Shown here: in pieces, positions 1-6,573 of the stretch | Numbering within the stretch: position 1 is the stretch's first letter | Layout of the letters: every line of letters begins with the position of its first letter | Assembly (NCBI GenBank): GCA_937901915.1 | Contig: CALGUD010000099.1 | Span: 1-14,623 of the forward strand | Direction of reading: 5' to 3' | DNA length: 14,623 bases | From: an uncultured Flavobacteriaceae bacterium | Lineage (GTDB): Bacteria > Bacteroidota > Bacteroidia > Flavobacteriales > Flavobacteriaceae | Notes under the pieces: generated by a model | What the model saw: only the letters and a program-made list of their open reading frames with translations | Told to the model about the DNA's origin: nothing | Databases searched by the model: none | Position numbers and translations under genes: made by a program

Positions 1-22
1 AATTTAATATCAGTCAATTATA

Positions 23-67
23 TGTTTTTTTAAAAAAACAACGCATCACTAGTAATTTAAAATTACT
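23..67. repeat. Two short perfect palindromes in AT-rich spacer
   Basis: Positions 23-40 read TG, seven T, seven A, CA, a perfect 18-base palindrome. Positions 51-67 read AGTAATTT-A-AAATTACT, a perfect inverted repeat around one central base. Both lie beyond the 3' end of pdhB. They could be terminator remnants for a gene entering from the left, or chance in very AT-rich DNA. No gene is visible in 1-132. Confidence 0.3.
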
Positions 68-71
68 CATT

Positions 72-110
72 AAAAAAAACTTCACCACCTAAAAATAGTC
101 AGTGAAGTTT
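72..110 (-). terminator. Intrinsic terminator of pdhB
   Basis: Read on the minus strand, AAACTTCAC (110-102) pairs perfectly with GTGAAGTTT (85-77) around a 16-base loop, and the stem runs into a T-tract (79-72). It begins 22 bases past the pdhB stop codon, the usual place for a Rho-independent terminator. No such T-tract follows on the plus strand, so it acts mainly leftwards. Confidence 0.75.
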
Positions 111-132
111 ATATAACGCAATATTTTATTGA

Positions 133-1110
133 TTATTTATACAAAACTTTTTTTACTGCTTTAACTACATCATTAGAATTTGGAAGCCATTCTTGCAATA
201 AAACAGGTGAATATGGCGCAGGAGTATCTGCTGTATTAATTTTAATAACAGGAGCATCCAGGTAATCAAATATGTGAGATTGAACCTGATAGGTGATTTC
301 AGTTGATATGTTACCAAAAGGCCATGACTCTTCTAGTATAACCAATCTATTGGTTTTTTTCACAGACTTAAAAATGGCTTCATGATCCATCGGCCTTATA
401 GTACGCAAATCAATGATTTCACAGCTAATCCCTTCTTTTTCTAATTCATCGGCTGCTTTAAATGCCTCTTTTATAATTTTCCCAAAAGAAATAATTGTCA
501 CATCATTCCCTTCTCTTTTAATATCGGCTACACCAATAGGAATTGTATATTCCTCTTCAGGTACTTCCCCTTTATCACCATACATCTGCTCAGACTCCAT
601 AAAAATAACAGGATCATTATCACGGATGGCCGATTTTAAAAGTCCTTTTGCATCATATGGATTGGACGGCACGATGACTTTTAAACCCGGGCAGTTGGCA
701 TACCAGCTTTCAAAAGCCTGTGAATGTGTTGCTGCTAATTGACCCGCTGAAGCTGTTGGTCCCCTGAATACAATTGGAATACTTAACTGTCCACCAGACA
801 TTTGCCGCATTTTTGCTGCATTGTTTATAATCTGATCTATTCCTACCAGCGCAAAATTAAAGGTCATAAACTCAATAATAGGTCTGTTCCCATTCATTGC
901 TGAGCCCACACCTATTCCGGAAAAACCCAATTCAGAAATCGGGGTATCTATAACCCTCTCTGCCCCAAATTCATCCAGCATGCCTTTGGAAGCTTTATAG
1001 GCGCCATTATATTCGGCTACTTCTTCACCCATTAAATAAATGGTTTCGTCCTTTCGCATTTCTTCGGTCATTGCTTCACAAATGGCTTCTCTAAACTGAA
1101 TTGTTCTCAT
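133..1110 (-). CDS. pdhB: Pyruvate dehydrogenase E1 component, beta subunit
   Basis: This is the beta chain of the thiamine-diphosphate-dependent E1 enzyme of the pyruvate dehydrogenase complex, which decarboxylates pyruvate and hands the acetyl group to the lipoyl E2. At 325 residues it is full length for the two-subunit E1 type. The N-terminal pyrimidine-binding half contains the cofactor-contacting glutamate at about residue 60 in ISELGFSGIGVG, followed by GPTASAGQLAATHSQAFE (about 117-133). The C-terminal transketolase-like half carries EVIDLRTIRPMD-like residues (seen as EIIDLRTIRPMD) and LVILEESWPFG. The start at 1110 gives the usual N-terminus (MRTIQFREAI). The E1 alpha and E2 genes are not adjacent; a stand-alone pdhB is, from memory, common in Flavobacteriia. 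Branched-chain 2-oxoacid dehydrogenase beta is the alternative, but the sequence matches flavobacterial PdhB closely. Confidence 0.95.
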   Translation of the reverse strand: MRTIQFREAICEAMTEEMRKDETIYLMGEEVAEYNGAYKASKGMLDEFGAERVIDTPISELGFSGIGVGSAMNGNRPIIEFMTFNFALVGIDQIINNAAKMRQMSGGQLSIPIVFRGPTASAGQLAATHSQAFESWYANCPGLKVIVPSNPYDAKGLLKSAIRDNDPVIFMESEQMYGDKGEVPEEEYTIPIGVADIKREGNDVTIISFGKIIKEAFKAADELEKEGISCEIIDLRTIRPMDHEAIFKSVKKTNRLVILEESWPFGNISTEITYQVQSHIFDYLDAPVIKINTADTPAPYSPVLLQEWLPNSNDVVKAVKKVLYK

Positions 1111-1149
1111 ATATAATTATAATATTGTTAGCTATCTCTTTAAGAGTAG

Positions 1150-1157
1150 CAAAAATA
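1150..1157 (-). promoter_or_regulatory. Candidate -7 element for pdhB
   Basis: On the minus strand this reads TATTTTTG, a full match to the Bacteroidota -7 consensus TAnnTTTG, about 40 bases before the pdhB start codon. No convincing TTTG -33 element stands about 19-21 bases upstream, and the region is AT-rich, so the match could be chance. It faces a similar motif for etfB in the same 172-base divergent gap. Confidence 0.4.
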
Positions 1158-1236
1158 GTAATTCTAAAACAACTTTTTAAATAACATTTTATTAAAAATA
1201 TATTATGCGTGCATAGCATATTTTGTAATTATTCAG

Positions 1237-1244
1237 TATCTTCG
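1237..1244 (+). promoter_or_regulatory. Candidate -7 element for etfBA
   Basis: TATCTTCG departs by one base from TAnnTTTG and lies 38 bases before the etfB ATG, almost mirroring the pdhB motif. A clear -33 element is not visible at the expected spacing. It is the best candidate start point for the etfB-etfA transcript. Confidence 0.35.
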
Positions 1245-1282
1245 TACAACATATATTAAATTAATAAAAAACATCTGTAAAT

Positions 1283-2029
1283 ATGAAGATATTAGTATGT
1301 ATTAGCCATGTTCCTGATACTACATCAAAAATTAATTTCACAGACGAGAACACTAAGTTTGACACAAATGGGGTGCAGTTTGTTATAAATCCGAACGATG
1401 AATTTGGGTTAACACGGGCCATGTGGTTTAAAGAAAAGCAAGGTGCAACTGTAACTGTAGTTAATGTGGGAGGTCCTGAGACTGAACCAACGATTAGAAA
1501 AGCTCTGGCTATTGGGGCAGATGAGGCTATAAGGGTAAATACGCAGCCTACTGATGGTTTTTTTGTGGCAAAACAACTGGCAAAAGTTGTGCAGGATGGA
1601 GGATTTGACCTTGTGATTGCCGGCAGGGAGTCTATTGACTACAACGGAGGTATGGTTCCGGGTATGCTAGCCACACTTATAAATGCTAATTTTGTAAATA
1701 CGTGTATCGGGTTAGAAGTTGAAGGCACCAATGCAACGGCTATACGTGAGATTGATGGTGGTAAAGAAACCATTAAAACATCATTACCCCTGGTTATTGG
1801 GGGACAAAAAGGGCTTGTTGAAGAGAGCGATCTGAGAATACCGAATATGAGAGGTATTATGACGGCCAGGCAAAAAAAATTAAATATTACCGAACCTGTT
1901 GAAGCGTCTGCATTAACAAAAGCTGTTAAATTTGAAAAACCCACTCCAAAAGGTGCGGTTAAACTCGTTTCCCCAGATAATTTAGACGAATTAATAAGCT
2001 TGCTTCATAATGAAGCGAAAGTAATTTAG
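1283..2029 (+). CDS. etfB: Electron transfer flavoprotein, beta subunit
   Basis: EtfB is the smaller subunit of the soluble heterodimeric electron transfer flavoprotein. It takes electrons from acyl-CoA and related dehydrogenases and passes them to ETF:quinone oxidoreductase; EtfB normally holds the structural AMP. The 248-residue product has the normal family length. Visible landmarks are the N-terminal Rossmann-like strand MKILVCISHVPD, INPNDEFGL (35-43), AGRESIDYNGGMVPGMLA (113-130) and the recognition-loop signature LRIPNMRGIMTAR (184-196), which docks the partner dehydrogenase. The ATG at 1283 has no Shine-Dalgarno, as is usual in this phylum, and gives the expected N-terminus. It is followed by etfA after an 87-base gap containing a large hairpin. 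No dehydrogenase partner gene is adjacent. Confidence 0.96.
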   Translation: MKILVCISHVPDTTSKINFTDENTKFDTNGVQFVINPNDEFGLTRAMWFKEKQGATVTVVNVGGPETEPTIRKALAIGADEAIRVNTQPTDGFFVAKQLAKVVQDGGFDLVIAGRESIDYNGGMVPGMLATLINANFVNTCIGLEVEGTNATAIREIDGGKETIKTSLPLVIGGQKGLVEESDLRIPNMRGIMTARQKKLNITEPVEASALTKAVKFEKPTPKGAVKLVSPDNLDELISLLHNEAKVI

Positions 2030-2033
2030 GTAG

Positions 2034-2092
2034 AAATTCCAATTATTCAAATTCCAAATACCAAAGACTACAATGTTTGGTACTTGAAATTT
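2034..2092 (+). repeat. Long imperfect hairpin plus direct 9-mer between etfB and etfA
   Basis: Bases 2049-2065 pair with 2076-2092 over 17 positions with two mismatches, around the 10-base loop GACTACAATG. The stem bases are AAATTCCAAATACCAAA and TTTGGTACTTGAAATTT. The 9-mer AAATTCCAA also occurs just upstream at 2034-2042 and again at 2049-2057. The right arm runs into a short T-run (2090-2094), so weak termination or mRNA processing is possible. From memory, AAATTCCAA-type repeats recur in flavobacterial intergenic DNA, so this may be one copy of a REP-like element. Confidence 0.7.
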
Positions 2093-2116
2093 TTAAACTT
2101 ATAAATTAAAGATATT

Positions 2117-3085
2117 ATGTCTGTTCTAGTATATACCGAAACGGAAAACGGAAAAATTAAAAAAATAGCTTTCGAACTTGCTTCGTATGCTAAAGAAGTA
2201 GCCAATATGATGAGTACTACTGTTACTGCTGTGGCAGTAAATGCTGAAAGCAGTTCTGAATTGGCAAAATACGGAGTCGATAAGGTGCTTATGGTAAAAG
2301 ATGATAAACTCAATAAGTTTAATGCAAAAGCCTATGCCGATATTTTAAAGCAAGCTGCTGAAAAAGAAGGTTCAAAAGTGGTTGTACTTAGCTCAAGTGC
2401 CGACAGTAAATTTCTTTCATCCATTCTGGCAGTGAATTTAGACGCAGGGTATGCATCAAATGTAGTTGCCCTTCCGGAGAGCACATCTCCCTTTAAAGTG
2501 AAAAGAACTGCCTTTACCAACAAAGCATTTAATTTTACAGAAATCAACACCGATATTAAAATAATCGGACTTTCAAAAAATTCATTCGGCGCAAAGGAAT
2601 CTCAGGGAGTAGCTTCAGAAGAAGCTTTTTCACCCTCATTAAATGATAGTGATTTTAGTGTGAAGGTTGAATCGGTTGAAAAAGCCTCCGGAAAAGTTAC
2701 CATTGCCGATGCAGATATTGTGGTTTCAGGCGGAAGGGGACTAAAAGGTCCTGAAAACTGGCATTTAATTGAAGATCTTGCAAAAGTTTTAGGTGCAGCT
2801 ACTGCTTGTTCTAAGCCTGTATCAGATATGGGCTGGAGACCTCATAGTGAACATGTTGGGCAAACTGGTAAACCTGTGGCTTCAAATTTATACATTGCTG
2901 TAGGTATTTCCGGAGCAATTCAACACCTGGCCGGTATAAATTCATCAAAAGTTAAAGTTGTAATAAATAATGATCCGGAAGCCCCATTTTTTAAGGCTGC
3001 CGATTACGGTATAGTGGGGGATGCTTTTGAAATTGTTCCGAAACTAACTGAAAAATTGAAGGAATTTAAAGATAATAACGCATAA
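2117..3085 (+). CDS. etfA: Electron transfer flavoprotein, alpha subunit
   Basis: EtfA pairs with EtfB and carries the redox FAD. The 322-residue length is typical. The N-terminal ETF domain (about 1-175) is followed by the FAD-binding C-terminal domain. The latter shows SGGRGLKG (204-211), the block SKPVSDMGWRPHSEHVGQTG (232-251), AVGISGAIQH (261-270), and NNDPEAPFFKAADYGIVGD (284-302), which together form the family's FAD-binding signature. Starting at ATG 2117 gives the normal N-terminus MSVLVYTE. The gene is in the same direction as etfB and almost certainly co-expressed with it, subject to the hairpin between them. The stop codon overlaps a promoter-like motif, and a strong terminator follows. 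Confidence 0.96.
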   Translation: MSVLVYTETENGKIKKIAFELASYAKEVANMMSTTVTAVAVNAESSSELAKYGVDKVLMVKDDKLNKFNAKAYADILKQAAEKEGSKVVVLSSSADSKFLSSILAVNLDAGYASNVVALPESTSPFKVKRTAFTNKAFNFTEINTDIKIIGLSKNSFGAKESQGVASEEAFSPSLNDSDFSVKVESVEKASGKVTIADADIVVSGGRGLKGPENWHLIEDLAKVLGAATACSKPVSDMGWRPHSEHVGQTGKPVASNLYIAVGISGAIQHLAGINSSKVKVVINNDPEAPFFKAADYGIVGDAFEIVPKLTEKLKEFKDNNA

Positions 3086-3090
3086 TTTTG
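3083..3090 (+). promoter_or_regulatory. Candidate -7 element overlapping the etfA stop codon
   Basis: TAATTTTG is a full match to TAnnTTTG, and its first three bases are the etfA stop codon. If used, transcription would begin at roughly 3097 and the leader of the nuclease gene would consist of little more than the hairpin at 3109-3163. No good -33 element is seen, so this is tentative. Confidence 0.25.
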
Positions 3091-3108
3091 TTAAATTGTG
3101 CCCTGGTA

Positions 3109-3163
3109 AGGGCTGTCTGGATGAAGGATGATCCTTTATTTAGACAGCCTTCTGTTTTTTTTT
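3109..3163 (+). terminator. Strong intrinsic terminator after etfA, abutting the next start codon
   Basis: GGCTGTCT (3111-3118) pairs with AGACAGCC (3142-3149). An inner AAGGAT/ATCCTT stem (3124-3135 area) sits within the loop, and nine T follow (3155-3163). This is a textbook Rho-independent terminator for etfBA. Unusually, only five bases separate the T-tract from the ATG of the BFN-UVR gene at 3169, so it may also act as a leader attenuator for that gene. Confidence 0.85.
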
Positions 3164-3168
3164 GATTT

Positions 3169-3798
3169 ATGAGTCTTGTAAAATTAAACATAAAGGGTAT
3201 CTCTTACAGTCAAACACAGAATGGTGCTTACGCACTTATTCTGAATGAAGTTGATGGTGAAAGAAAATTACCTATAGTTATTGGTGCTTTTGAAGCGCAG
3301 TCCATTGCTATTGCCTTAGAAAAAGAAATAAAACCACCCAGGCCGCTAACCCATGACCTCTTTAAAAGTTTTGCGGACAGGTTTGATATTGTAGTAAAAC
3401 AGGTTATTATTCACAAGTTGGTTGACGGGGTATTTTACTCGAGCATTATTTGTGAACGCGATAAGATAGAAGAAATTATTGATGCCCGTACCAGTGACGC
3501 CATTGCACTTGCATTGCGATTTAACGCACCTATTTTTACTTATAAGAATATACTCGACAAGGCCGGAATTTATCTGAAGTTTTCACCCAAGGAAGATGAA
3601 GACAAAGAAAGTGATGAAGAAGGGGAAAGCATTATCCTGGATGAAGTCTTATCAAGCGAAGGGACCGAACCGGGTGAAACTTACAAAGCCTATTCCCTAC
3701 AGGAACTATACAAAATGCTGGATGCCGCTGTAGTAAATGAAGACTATGAGAAAGCAGCAAAAATAAGAGATGAGATCTCTAAACGGGACCAGAAATAA
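3169..3798 (+). CDS. Bifunctional nuclease family protein (BFN/DUF151 plus UVR domain)
   Basis: The 209-residue protein has two domains. Residues 1 to about 135 form the BFN (DUF151) domain, with the conserved blocks LPIVIGAFEAQSIA (34-47), RPLTHDL (58-64) and DARTSDAIALALR (105-117). Plant members of the family were described as having DNase and RNase activity; bacterial roles are poorly settled. After an acidic linker (about 141-172), residues 175-205 match a UvrB/UvrC (UVR) motif, LQELYKMLDAAVVNEDYEKA followed by AKIRDEI, which in other proteins mediates protein contacts. The combination is typical of Bacteroidota. The ATG at 3169 lies five bases after a terminator T-tract. The downstream transporter gene follows after seven bases, suggesting one transcript. 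Biochemical activity is inferred from family only. Confidence 0.88.
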   Translation: MSLVKLNIKGISYSQTQNGAYALILNEVDGERKLPIVIGAFEAQSIAIALEKEIKPPRPLTHDLFKSFADRFDIVVKQVIIHKLVDGVFYSSIICERDKIEEIIDARTSDAIALALRFNAPIFTYKNILDKAGIYLKFSPKEDEDKESDEEGESIILDEVLSSEGTEPGETYKAYSLQELYKMLDAAVVNEDYEKAAKIRDEISKRDQK

Positions 3799-3805
3799 TT
3801 TCCTC

Positions 3806-5521
3806 ATGAAGGAGTTTTTATTAAGCCTCTTTTGCTTCTTTGCACTTTTTTACACGGTTTCTTCCCAGGAAATTGAAAAAGACTGGCAGCTATCTTCATC
3901 AACTCAAAACGGCTCTTTAAATTTTAAGGATGGGGATTTTGAGTTTTCCTTACCCAATGATACTCTACATCTGAAAGGAAGTTATATATACCAGAATAAT
4001 AATCTTATATTTTACTTCAATGAGCCAGGAGACAGTATAGCTAAATATAAAGTACTTCAATTAACTGATTCCACACTCGTAGTTCAGGGAAAGCAGAACA
4101 ACTACAATTTTATATCCGAAACAAATAAAAAAGAAACCTCCACTACTCTATCAGAAGGCGGTTCTATTACCCCCAGCCAGGGATTTACATTCAACGGATT
4201 TTTGCGAGGTGTTCTGGGAATGTTTGTATTAATAGTCATTGCTTTTGCTTTCAGCAATAACAGGAAAGCCATTAAGTGGAAAACTATTGGTATAGGCATG
4301 GGTATACAGCTCATACTGGCAATAGGAATTTTAGCAGGACATAAAATAGGGTTCAATATCGGAAGTGTTAGAATAGATCTCAGCTTTATTGGAAAAATAT
4401 TTGATTACGGCGGAAGGTTTTTTACTAAAATTCTGGACTTTACACGTGCAGGAAGTGAATTTTTGCTCGGTGGGATGATGGATATTGAAAGTTTTGGATT
4501 TATATTCCTATTCCAGGTATTGCCAACTATCATCTTCTTCTCTGCTTTAACATCTTTACTTTTTTATTTAGGTATTATTCAGGTAGTGGTAAAGGGCATG
4601 GCCTGGGTACTAACCAAACTTCTTAATATTTCAGGTGCCGAAAGTTTATCGGTTGCCGGAAATATATTTTTAGGCCAAACCGAAGCTCCATTATTGATCA
4701 AAGCTTATTTAGAACGCATGACCCGTTCGGAAATATTGCTGGTCATGATTGGCGGCATGGCTACAGTGGCCGGTGGTGTATTAGCCGCCTATATTCAATT
4801 TTTAGGAGGTGATGACCCCATACTCCGACAACAATTTGCACAGCATTTACTTGCGGCATCGGTAATGGCAGCCCCGGGGGCCATCATAATCTCTAAAATA
4901 TTATATCCTCAACAAGCAAAAATTGACACAAACACTGAGGTCTCTTCAGATAAAATAGGATCCAATATGCTAGATGCCATTGCCAATGGCACAACGGAAG
5001 GACTTAAATTAGCTGCAAATGTAGGTGCCATGCTATTGGTATTTTTAGCTTTTATCGCCATGATCAACTATGGCTTGGAATGGATAGGCGACTGGACATC
5101 CCTGAATACTATACTGGCCGAAAATACACCTTATCAAAGCTTTTCTTTAGAGTCAATTTTAGGATTTGTCTTTGCCCCTCTTATGTGGCTTATTGGTGTT
5201 GCCAAAGAAGATATGATGCTCATGGGTCAGCTTTTAGGAATAAAGCTGGCAGCAAGCGAATTTGTGGGCTACATACAACTGGCCGATTTAAAAAATGTTG
5301 CCAATGCAACCCATCTCACATATAATAAATCTGTTATAATGGCCACTTATATGTTATGCGGATTTGCAAATTTTGCCTCTATCGGTATACAAATCGGTGG
5401 CATAGGTTCACTGGCCCCGGGACAACGTAAAAACCTTTCTGAATTTGGCCTGAGAGCTGTTTTAGGCGGAACCTTAGCATCCCTGTTATCTGCTACTATT
5501 GCCGGGATGATTATTGGTTAA
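3806..5521 (+). CDS. nupC: Concentrative nucleoside transporter (NupC/CNT family) with exported N-terminal domain
   Basis: This is an inner-membrane symporter that imports nucleosides with Na+ or H+. From the ATG at 3806 it has 571 residues, longer than the roughly 400 of plain NupC. Residues 1-20 are a hydrophobic signal peptide ending near SSQ. Residues 21-125 are a polar, beta-rich stretch that would face the periplasm and resembles a small lipocalin-like fold. Residues 130-571 are the multi-pass transporter. CNT landmarks are GNIFLGQTEAPLLIKAYL (285-302) and LCGFANFASIGIQIGGIG (517-534). An in-frame ATG at 3770 would add 12 residues before the signal peptide and overlap the upstream gene by 29 bases, so 3806 is preferred. 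It probably shares a transcript with the BFN-UVR gene and ends in a terminator. The substrate range cannot be read from the sequence. Confidence 0.9.
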   Translation: MKEFLLSLFCFFALFYTVSSQEIEKDWQLSSSTQNGSLNFKDGDFEFSLPNDTLHLKGSYIYQNNNLIFYFNEPGDSIAKYKVLQLTDSTLVVQGKQNNYNFISETNKKETSTTLSEGGSITPSQGFTFNGFLRGVLGMFVLIVIAFAFSNNRKAIKWKTIGIGMGIQLILAIGILAGHKIGFNIGSVRIDLSFIGKIFDYGGRFFTKILDFTRAGSEFLLGGMMDIESFGFIFLFQVLPTIIFFSALTSLLFYLGIIQVVVKGMAWVLTKLLNISGAESLSVAGNIFLGQTEAPLLIKAYLERMTRSEILLVMIGGMATVAGGVLAAYIQFLGGDDPILRQQFAQHLLAASVMAAPGAIIISKILYPQQAKIDTNTEVSSDKIGSNMLDAIANGTTEGLKLAANVGAMLLVFLAFIAMINYGLEWIGDWTSLNTILAENTPYQSFSLESILGFVFAPLMWLIGVAKEDMMLMGQLLGIKLAASEFVGYIQLADLKNVANATHLTYNKSVIMATYMLCGFANFASIGIQIGGIGSLAPGQRKNLSEFGLRAVLGGTLASLLSATIAGMIIG

Positions 5522-5546
5522 GACTAATTTTTTCTCACTTAATGAC

Positions 5547-5580
5547 GGTTAATAACCTTTTAATAAATTAACCCTTTTTT
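5547..5580 (+). terminator. Probable intrinsic terminator after the nucleoside transporter gene
   Basis: GGTTAAT (5547-5553) pairs with ATTAACC (5567-5573) around a 13-base loop and is followed by CTTTTTT ending at 5580. The stem is AT-rich but perfect, and it lies 25 bases past the stop codon. It would separate the nuclease-transporter unit from thyA. Confidence 0.65.
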
Positions 5581-5605
5581 AAAGGTACCTTAATCCTGTT
5601 TTTTC

Positions 5606-5613
5606 TATTTTCG
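5606..5613 (+). promoter_or_regulatory. Candidate -7 element for thyA
   Basis: TATTTTCG is one base off TAnnTTTG, 24 bases before the thyA ATG and after the preceding terminator. A clear -33 element is not visible. Confidence 0.3.
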
Positions 5614-5637
5614 TTCTGTTATTCAATTCTATATTAA

Positions 5638-6489
5638 ATGAAGCAATACCACGATTTACTTAAACATGTTTTAGAAAACGGAAATCAGAAAGGAGACCGG
5701 ACGGGCACAGGTACTAAAAGTGTTTTTGGTTACCAGATGCGGTTTGATTTAAGCCAGGGTTTTCCAATGATTACCACTAAAAAACTTCATTTAAAATCTA
5801 TTGTTTATGAATTGCTTTGGTTTTTAAAGGGTGATACAAACATTAAGTATCTCCAGGAAAACGGAGTACGTATCTGGAACGAATGGGCAGATGAGAAAGG
5901 TGATTTAGGGCCTGTGTACGGGCATCAATGGCGCAACTGGAATAACGAAGATATTGACCAGATAAAAGAAGTTGTTGATACGTTGAAAAATAATCCTAAC
6001 AGCCGCAGAATGTTGGTTACTGCATGGAATCCAGGTGTTTTGCCCGATACATCAGTTCCCTTTTCCGAAAATGTAGCTAATGGAAAAGCGGCATTGCCTC
6101 CCTGCCATGCATTCTTCCAGTTTTATGTATCTTCTCCAGACCCTTCCAAAGGAGAGAAAAAAGGAAAATTATCCTGCCAGTTATACCAACGCAGTGCTGA
6201 TATTTTCCTGGGGGTTCCTTTTAATATAGCTTCTTATGCATTATTTACCATGATGATGGCCCAGGTTTGCGGATATGAACCGGGGGATTTCATCCATACC
6301 TTTGGCGATGCTCATATTTATGATAATCATATGGAACAGGTAGAACTTCAACTAAGCCGGGAATTAAGGCCATTACCAAAAATGATCATCAATCCTGAAG
6401 TTAAGGATATTTTCAATTTTAAGTTTGAAGATTTTACACTGGTAGATTACAATCCACACCCACATATTAAGGGGGCTGTAGCAGTTTAA
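5638..6489 (+). CDS. thyA: Thymidylate synthase
   Basis: ThyA methylates dUMP to dTMP using methylenetetrahydrofolate, the de novo source of thymidine nucleotides. All key elements are present: RTGTGT (21-26) in the phosphate-binding loop, the arginine pair in NSRRMLVTAWNP (121-132), the catalytic cysteine at residue 156 in LPPCHAFFQFYV, QRSADIFLGVPFNIASYALFT (184-204) and the nucleotide-binding FGDAHIYDNH (222-231). The 283 residues compare with 264 in E. coli. The excess comes mainly from two short insertions flanking the active site, at about 141-152 and 165-177. The second (SSPDPSKGEKKG) is encoded by a palindromic stretch. The start at 5638 gives the standard MKQYHDLL N-terminus. A dihydrofolate reductase gene, often nearby in this phylum, is not in the window. 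Confidence 0.97.
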   Translation: MKQYHDLLKHVLENGNQKGDRTGTGTKSVFGYQMRFDLSQGFPMITTKKLHLKSIVYELLWFLKGDTNIKYLQENGVRIWNEWADEKGDLGPVYGHQWRNWNNEDIDQIKEVVDTLKNNPNSRRMLVTAWNPGVLPDTSVPFSENVANGKAALPPCHAFFQFYVSSPDPSKGEKKGKLSCQLYQRSADIFLGVPFNIASYALFTMMMAQVCGYEPGDFIHTFGDAHIYDNHMEQVELQLSRELRPLPKMIINPEVKDIFNFKFEDFTLVDYNPHPHIKGAVAV

Positions 6490-6504
6490 TAGACGGCTTT
6501 TTTT
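6475..6504 (+). terminator. Weak possible terminator overlapping the thyA stop
   Basis: GCTGT (6475-6479) can pair with ACGGC (6493-6497), including one G-U pair, over a 13-base loop, followed by seven T (6498-6504). The stem is short and includes the end of the coding sequence, so termination would be partial at best and egtB may receive read-through from thyA. Confidence 0.35.
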
Positions 6505-6573
6505 ATTCATAAAAGCACATTACACCCTTTTTAATTATTTAACTTTAAATAAATAGTAACAGTAGCGGCATTT

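Noticed and set aside
413..742. 109-codon open frame on the plus strand inside pdhB
   Set aside because: It lies wholly antisense to a highly conserved gene and has no recognisable protein features or promoter-like motif.
3770..3805. Upstream ATG for the nucleoside transporter gene
   Set aside because: It would overlap the BFN-UVR gene by 29 bases and put 12 polar residues before a good signal peptide. The ATG at 3806, seven bases after the previous stop, fits better.
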